Positions 4,948 through 5,070 of a DNA stretch of 5,070 bases are shown here, one piece after another; position 1 is the first letter of the stretch; the number at the start of each line of letters is the position of its first letter. This DNA is from Blastococcus sp. (GTDB lineage: Bacteria; Actinomycetota; Actinomycetes; Mycobacteriales; Geodermatophilaceae): the NCBI GenBank assembly GCA_025963345.1, contig JAOPUS010000228.1, forward strand, positions 1-5,070, in the 5' to 3' direction. A program made the position numbers and the translations under genes. Under the pieces are notes generated by a model that did not search any database, was not told the origin of the DNA, and saw only the letters and a program-made list of their open reading frames with translations.

Positions 4948-5070
4948 CGTCGATGAGCACCTTCCCGACGACGCCGTCCTGCACCGCCTGGTGGGCCTGC
5001 GCCGTCTGTGCGAGCGGGAACACGTGCAGCGGCAGGCCTGCGTCCCGGCCGATGCGGACCGCGCCGTCGA
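4937..5070 (-). CDS. MDR-family zinc-type alcohol dehydrogenase / NADPH:quinone oxidoreductase-like protein, C-terminal fragment
   Basis: Reading the minus strand back from the stop TCA at 4937-4939 gives 43 residues plus two bases of a further codon; the gene continues beyond the window. The C-terminus contains PLHVFPLAQTAQAHQAV (strand, then PLxxAxxAHxxV) and ends GVVGKVLIDVTA. This matches the usual end of the medium-chain dehydrogenase/reductase superfamily, especially quinone-oxidoreductase-like members (typically P-L-x-x-A-x-x-A-H, then G-K-x-V-L). Members are NAD(P)H-dependent oxidoreductases. The cofactor-binding region is not in the window, so neither substrate nor zinc dependence can be judged. 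It converges on the GNAT-like gene with six bases between stop codons. Confidence 0.75.
   Translation of the reverse strand, partial: DGAVRIGRDAGLPLHVFPLAQTAQAHQAVQDGVVGKVLIDVTA

Noticed and set aside
1..5070. CRISPR array, insertion sequence, toxin-antitoxin, phage or defence genes
   Set aside because: No repeat-spacer pattern, transposase motif, target-site duplication or characteristic small gene pair is visible.

Overview
The window looks like chromosomal DNA from a very GC-rich actinobacterium. Nearly every codon in the real frames ends in G or C, gene spacing is tight, and the first two genes match the acyl-CoA carboxylase alpha / acyl-CoA dehydrogenase pair of actinobacterial branched-chain acyl-CoA catabolism. 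The overall style fits Geodermatophilaceae or a related family, but that is an inference: there is no rRNA or other marker gene here.

Layout. (1) Bases 1-2558, plus strand, hold a catabolic pair. The first gene is a 5'-truncated biotin-dependent acyl-CoA carboxylase alpha subunit (biotin carboxylase plus C-terminal biotinyl domain). It overlaps by one base (TGATG) with a complete acyl-CoA dehydrogenase. The order resembles accA1-fadE19 of Mycobacterium tuberculosis, which belongs to leucine / branched-chain acyl-CoA breakdown. The pair would work as a flavin-dependent alpha,beta-dehydrogenation and an ATP/biotin-dependent carboxylation of short or branched acyl-CoAs. The carboxyltransferase (beta) subunit would lie upstream, outside the window. 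(2) Bases 2559-2826 are an intergenic region. It starts with a perfect 17-bp inverted repeat (probable terminator and/or dispersed palindrome) and carries a candidate ECF-sigma promoter (GGAAC-N15-CGTT). (3) Bases 2827-4299 encode a secreted, probably surface-anchored protein. It has a signal peptide, two divergent SpaA/Cna-B-like beta-sandwich regions (the second split by an acidic EDEGS/GDEGS repeat), a Pro/Ala-rich stalk, and a C-terminal LPDKG + hydrophobic helix + Arg-rich tail resembling a sortase signal. (4) Bases 4280-4930 encode a GNAT-like protein whose start overlaps the surface-protein gene by 20 nt, so the two are probably translationally coupled. (5) Bases 4937-5070, minus strand, hold the C-terminal end of a zinc-type alcohol dehydrogenase / quinone oxidoreductase-like (MDR) gene. 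It converges on the GNAT-like gene with only 6 nt between stop codons, inside a perfect 11-bp hairpin that probably terminates both transcripts.

No tRNA, rRNA, CRISPR array, insertion sequence, phage gene or obvious defence system is visible. The most unusual locus is the surface protein with its overlapping acetyltransferase-like partner. I see no convincing evidence of a wholly new system.
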